Below, in pieces: positions 7,601 to 7,693 of a stretch of DNA of 7,693 nt; position 1 is the first letter of the stretch, and each line of letters starts with the position of its first letter. Location: the NCBI GenBank assembly GCA_017560705.1, contig JAFZEK010000339.1:1-7693 (forward strand), given 5' to 3'. The notes below the pieces were generated by a model. The model searched no databases, had not been told where the DNA came from, and was given only the letters and a program-made list of their open reading frames with translations. The DNA is from Bacteroidales bacterium. Its GTDB lineage: Bacteria > Bacteroidota > Bacteroidia > Bacteroidales > P3. Position numbers and translations under genes: made by a program.

Positions 7601-7656
7601 AACATCGGCAAAAACATCAAAGCCGATAATAGGATTTTCTTTAAACTTCTCTTCAT
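1648..7656 (-). CDS. Giant T9SS-exported multi-domain Fn3/CUB/cleaved-adhesin surface protein
   Basis: This is a complete 2002-residue protein, probably an adhesin or matrix/ligand-binding surface protein. The order is: signal peptide (1-24), N-terminal domain with YGDGWD (25-131), Fn3 (135-226), CUB-like (236-351), Fn3 (357-447), unnamed domain A1 (449-634), Fn3 (640-725), cleaved-adhesin/MAM-like (726-893), Fn3 (893-982), cleaved-adhesin/MAM-like (982-1146), Fn3 (1146-1236), CUB-like (1240-1355), Fn3 (1360-1448), domain A2 (1450-1637), three Fn3 (1641-1726, 1729-1820, 1822-1912), and T9SS type A sorting domain (1925-2002). Apart from the final triplet, Fn3 modules alternate with other beta modules. 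All nine Fn3 carry a leading Cys and a second Cys 68-80 residues later, mostly within a VR-x-x-C pattern. The ATG at 7656 is chosen because a KRSLKK n-region and a hydrophobic core follow at once. No protease or glycosidase motif was seen. Ligand and exact role are unknown. Confidence 0.9.
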   Translation of the reverse strand: MKRSLKKILLSALMFLPMLSQVKAQCTDTSAMCSITIEMQDGYGDGWDNSRIRIYQNNVLLDSATVSDGYFDTVQFLVCPGAVVLEWVAVGDYNSECSFRVLDVEGSVLYSAAENSLTDTPTSVLDTVTVGCPTCFRPYSLVSTASTATSVSLQWVDYTTANSAWQIAYGPIGFNPNDITSTGVGSLSDVLSTTSTTISGLSNNIVYDFYVRTICSSADNSGWRGPVSVHPGSYLMPVSGNDTITACNLTIYDDGGVMGDYSNACDGSLTIFPSVANSLVTVSGTLVSQSNDQITIYNGVNTSAPVLATIQGNGNTPVVIPQIMSTTGPLTIKFYSNWNTVYSGFELTTSCVDMPTCAPIASIDVVNVVGASAMVEWSHMEGLGSEPLEYMVEIKDSITNTVLESTSVIGNRYLFTGLNETTVYSVRVRSVCGNDYGSWDSVYFKTPCLSGGSMELLSGTSSTANFPIFATRYYSYTQQIYEASELISTPAQINAISVEYQTTDVVNIPQNRNINIYLGHTTRSSFASTSDNVTLDSLHLVYSGIYTFQPGWNTIALDSVFNYNGSNNLVVAFDDNTGSSQGAISFSAVNNATNKSVYYASNTSNPDPASSMQAFDGDKYVRSFRMNVVFTAPCNTNVSCVAPAVYVDEVVENTISVMWAPGNTESAWDVEIRQSSETDWVMEATNISQTSYTFTDLDYNTEYEIRITSVCGSNRASSIVSAVTPCSAISSLPFAETFDSWTAGNNVSLDRCWAKLSNYVSASFAYPCVSTNQSSSASNSILFYATTTTYSALVFPAFEEDLSSLQVSFSMLKTTGSQNNIKLGVLADPQDISTFVTVDSVDVSVNNTWENFTISLENYQGQGGYIALLLPQTQLGTANRFVDNVIVAAMTQCRGVEGVVVSNVGGTSAVVSWTDNTQSSFVVEYGLNGFAVGSGSFDTTNTASLTLHGLQAQTAYDVYVYRLCDGGELSIPSSVVSFTTTCAEVVNLPFTETFDTWSTGVSAAIPQCWNRLSGSTSIQYVYASPSQSLSSPNSLYMKGTNSKFSAIILPKFATAIDSLKIAFDVKRTNGPVQHALHVGVITNVADINTFQPLDTIIPTQNNVWQSVEALLDNYQGVGGYIAIKLPPGMYPEYYIDNLEVDLIPLCVAPTDVVSASNVSEALVVDWTEAGTATQWEICYGPDGFNPYSGQGNIITGISSHPYTIQNLSNDTTYNVYVRAICGAGDTSSWSVDYLDLRPGVYYMPTSGVDTIYACNGWLYDDGGANANYARNADGTLIILSNSDGNVVSLSGTLVSERTDYMTIYDGVGTSGTILYYGAPETTFNINCTSTSGALTVHFASDGSTEYAGFALHIQCVEVSCLAVQNLRDSVVGASFATIAWNEIGSASQWEIEYGLDGFAHGNGTIAIANATVHTLSNLVPATEYDIYVRGICGVGDTAQWQKLNITTGLCDAPSLAVIGNGTTGNENLPIAPYYGYSYSQQIYTAAEVGILPNGLSTDITSIALQYIAQESTSRVVTIYLGHSTDSVFSSTSDWIPASDLTLVYNGTIQWNNSGTNYWQEIILDSAFAYNGTDNLVVAVLDGTGTYFGSFGTNYFYTHSTVGNKSLVYRTDDNPVNIASPGSGLLGSQRTNICMVTCGINCPVPTAVVVEPAQTSVALSWAVAADYEVAYKETAATAWNTEVSVSNQNSYTFTSLRPETSYDFRLRKLCDSANFSEWLMLSATTLEFPCHEPTSVAASNITYTSATIAWDSASPNPEMWQVTYGYNNDNSTWDTVETSTPSVEINGLYVSTSYNVYVRAYCSIEADVYSEWSEVVTFSTMQCNGVGEVVVSNVSSSSATVQWDVVEGQSKWEITYGPEGFDEGNGTTVVVENTPSYTITGLEADMNYDLYVRNICQDGVYSNWSTKVQFRSAVGINDVEDATAQITVYPNPATSEANIYAQGMSGKVTLVVVDLSGKTILSETHNSETSFTRTLDVSSWAKGTYFLQLNNGTITKTQKLIVK
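1651..1884 (-). other. T9SS type A C-terminal sorting domain
   Basis: Residues 1925-2002 carry the standard landmarks: V-YPNPA at the start, a V-V-V-D-LSGK strand, L-D-V-S-S-W-A-KG-T-Y-F-L-Q-L, and a terminal T-Q-K-L-I-V-K. Domains of this type (TIGR04183 class) direct cargo through the type IX translocon and are normally cleaved off. In characterised systems the cargo is then attached to A-LPS or released. It follows the last Fn3 after a short acidic linker (V-E-D). Confidence 0.92.
2746..3309 (-). repeat. Unnamed ~185-residue module, copy A2
   Basis: Residues 1450-1637, homologous to A1 over its whole length: LPIAPYYGYSYSQQIYTAAE, IYLGHSTDSVFSSTSD, and YNGTDNLVVA followed by D-G-T-G-T. Like A1 it follows the Fn3 that comes after a CUB-like module, so the duplicated unit is Fn3-CUB-Fn3-A. 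Two cysteines near the end (C1633, C1637) have only one counterpart in A1 (C634). Confidence 0.7.
3592..3939 (-). other. CUB-like module 2 of the adhesin
   Basis: Residues 1240-1355. Landmarks match module 1: S-G-V-D-T-I-Y-A-C, W-L-Y-D-D-G-G, N-Y-A-R, SLSGTLVS, M-T-I-Y-D-G-V and a closing Y-A-G-F-A-L-H-I-Q-C. The shared SGTLVS and Y-(N/D)-GV-x-TS strings point to duplication of the Fn3-CUB-Fn3 block. Both CUB copies are preceded by an Fn3 ending in a P-G-x-Y-x-MP-x-SG junction. Confidence 0.7.
4219..4713 (-). other. Cleaved-adhesin/MAM-like module 2
   Basis: Residues 982-1146. The plan is the same as in module 1: C-A-E-V-V-N-LPFTETFDTW, then Q-C-W exactly 26 residues after the opening Cys, N-Y-Q-G-V-GGYIA, and Y-Y-I-D-N-L-E-V at the end. 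The parallel landmarks in module 1 (N-Y-Q-G-Q-GGYIA, F-V-D-N-V) indicate an intragenic duplication, with one Fn3 module between the two copies. Confidence 0.75.
4978..5481 (-). other. Cleaved-adhesin/MAM-like module 1
   Basis: Residues 726-893. The module opens with C-S-A-I-S-S-LPFAETFDSW, has R-C-W 26 residues after the first Cys, and ends with F-V-D-N-V-I-V. This LPF-x-E-x-F-D ... CW ... (F/Y)-(V/I)-D-N signature is typical of the choice-of-anchor J / cleaved-adhesin jelly-rolls also found in the gingipain haemagglutinin regions. Adhesion or carbohydrate/protein binding is the family expectation, not something shown here. Confidence 0.75.
5755..6312 (-). repeat. Unnamed ~185-residue module, copy A1
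   Basis: Residues 449-634. Landmarks shared with the copy at 2746-3309 are YSY-(T/S)-QQIY-x-A-x-E near the start, IYLGH-(T/S)-T-x-S-x-F-x-STSD in the middle, and YNG-(S/T)-(N/D)-NLVVA followed by D-x-TG. The alternating hydrophobic pattern suggests a beta-rich jelly-roll-like fold. I recognise the type from other Bacteroidetes Fn3 proteins but cannot give a family name or ligand. Confidence 0.7.
6604..6951 (-). other. CUB-like module 1 of the adhesin
   Basis: Residues 236-351 start at M-P-V-S-G-N-D-T-I-T-A-C and include LTIYDDGG, D-Y-S-N, an I-T-I-Y-N-G strand and a closing G-F-E-L-T-T-S-C. That is the D-x-GG, Y-x-N, YxG, GF pattern of CUB beta-sandwiches, which commonly bind proteins or glycans. 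Cysteines at 247, 265 and 351 are visible. A second copy lies at 3592-3939. Confidence 0.7.
7264..7584 (-). other. N-terminal beta domain with YGDGWD motif
   Basis: Residues 25-131 directly follow the signal peptide. The domain holds C-S-I-T-I-E-M-Q-D-G-Y-G-D-G-W-D-N-S, then strands around R-I-R-I-Y, a Cys at 79 and a Cys at 97. The D-x-YGDGW-(D/N) turn recurs in secreted Bacteroidetes proteins. Its acidic and glycine-rich character would allow metal binding, but that is inference. I know no specific function for it. Confidence 0.55.
7585..7656 (-). other. Sec signal peptide of the adhesin
   Basis: Residues 1-24 have a basic n-region (KRSLKK), a hydrophobic core (ILLSALMFLPML) and a small-residue end at V-K-A before Q25-C26. 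Cleavage after A24 is the likely site. There is no lipobox: the first Cys is preceded by KAQ, not L-x-G/A, so lipoprotein anchoring is unlikely. Sec export to the periplasm followed by T9SS passage across the outer membrane is the expected route. Confidence 0.85.
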
Positions 7657-7693
7657 TAATTATATATTTAAATCATTTATTTGCAATATCAAT
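7657..7693 (-). promoter_or_regulatory. A/T-rich leader upstream of the adhesin start
   Basis: Only 37 bases upstream of the ATG are in the window, and 4 of them are G or C. There is no Shine-Dalgarno sequence. The A/T-rich run immediately before the start codon fits the usual Bacteroidetes initiation context. I find no TAnnTTTG -7 element here, so the promoter probably lies further upstream, outside the window. Confidence 0.35.

Noticed and set aside
1648..7656. Adhesin as a gingipain-like protease
   Set aside because: It contains cleaved-adhesin type modules, but no caspase-like catalytic domain, HExxH or serine-protease triad motif was found in the sequence.
1..7693. tRNA, rRNA or riboswitch
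   Set aside because: No cloverleaf, rRNA-like segment or known riboswitch core could be recognised in the non-coding parts, which are short and already explained by repeats.

Overview
The window looks like part of a Bacteroidota (Bacteroidetes, probably Bacteroidales-like) chromosome. The main evidence is a 2002-residue secreted protein that ends in a type A sorting domain of the type IX secretion system (T9SS), a system confined to that phylum. Neither gene start shows a Shine-Dalgarno sequence, and the upstream region of the large gene is extremely A/T-rich, which also fits. The genus cannot be read from the sequence.

Layout: two convergent genes flank a 465-bp non-coding stretch. On the left, 1-1182 (+) is the 3' part of a gene that enters from outside the window. 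It encodes a PD-(D/E)XK nuclease resembling the DUF2357/PDDEXK_7 restriction-type family, followed by about 145 residues I cannot assign. On the right, 1648-7656 (-) is one very large gene for a T9SS-exported, multi-domain surface or secreted protein. It has a signal peptide, an N-terminal beta domain, nine Fn3 modules, three kinds of paired non-Fn3 module (CUB-like, cleaved-adhesin/MAM-like, and an unnamed ~185-residue domain), and the C-terminal sorting domain.

The gap (1183-1647) is dense in structure. It holds a solo copy of a ~21-bp repeat next to the nuclease stop, two adjacent hairpins, a strong hairpin terminator facing the large gene, and a ~203-bp MITE-like element. That element has perfect 21-bp terminal inverted repeats and sits between the large gene and its probable terminator. 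I see nothing in 1290-1348.

The two genes are not an operon and show no obvious functional link. The nuclease is clearly richer in A+T than the adhesin, which would suit a horizontally acquired defence gene. Its likely partners would lie upstream, outside the window. The least-described items are the duplicated ~185-residue domain, the nuclease C-terminal region, and the MITE-like element with its orphan end copy.
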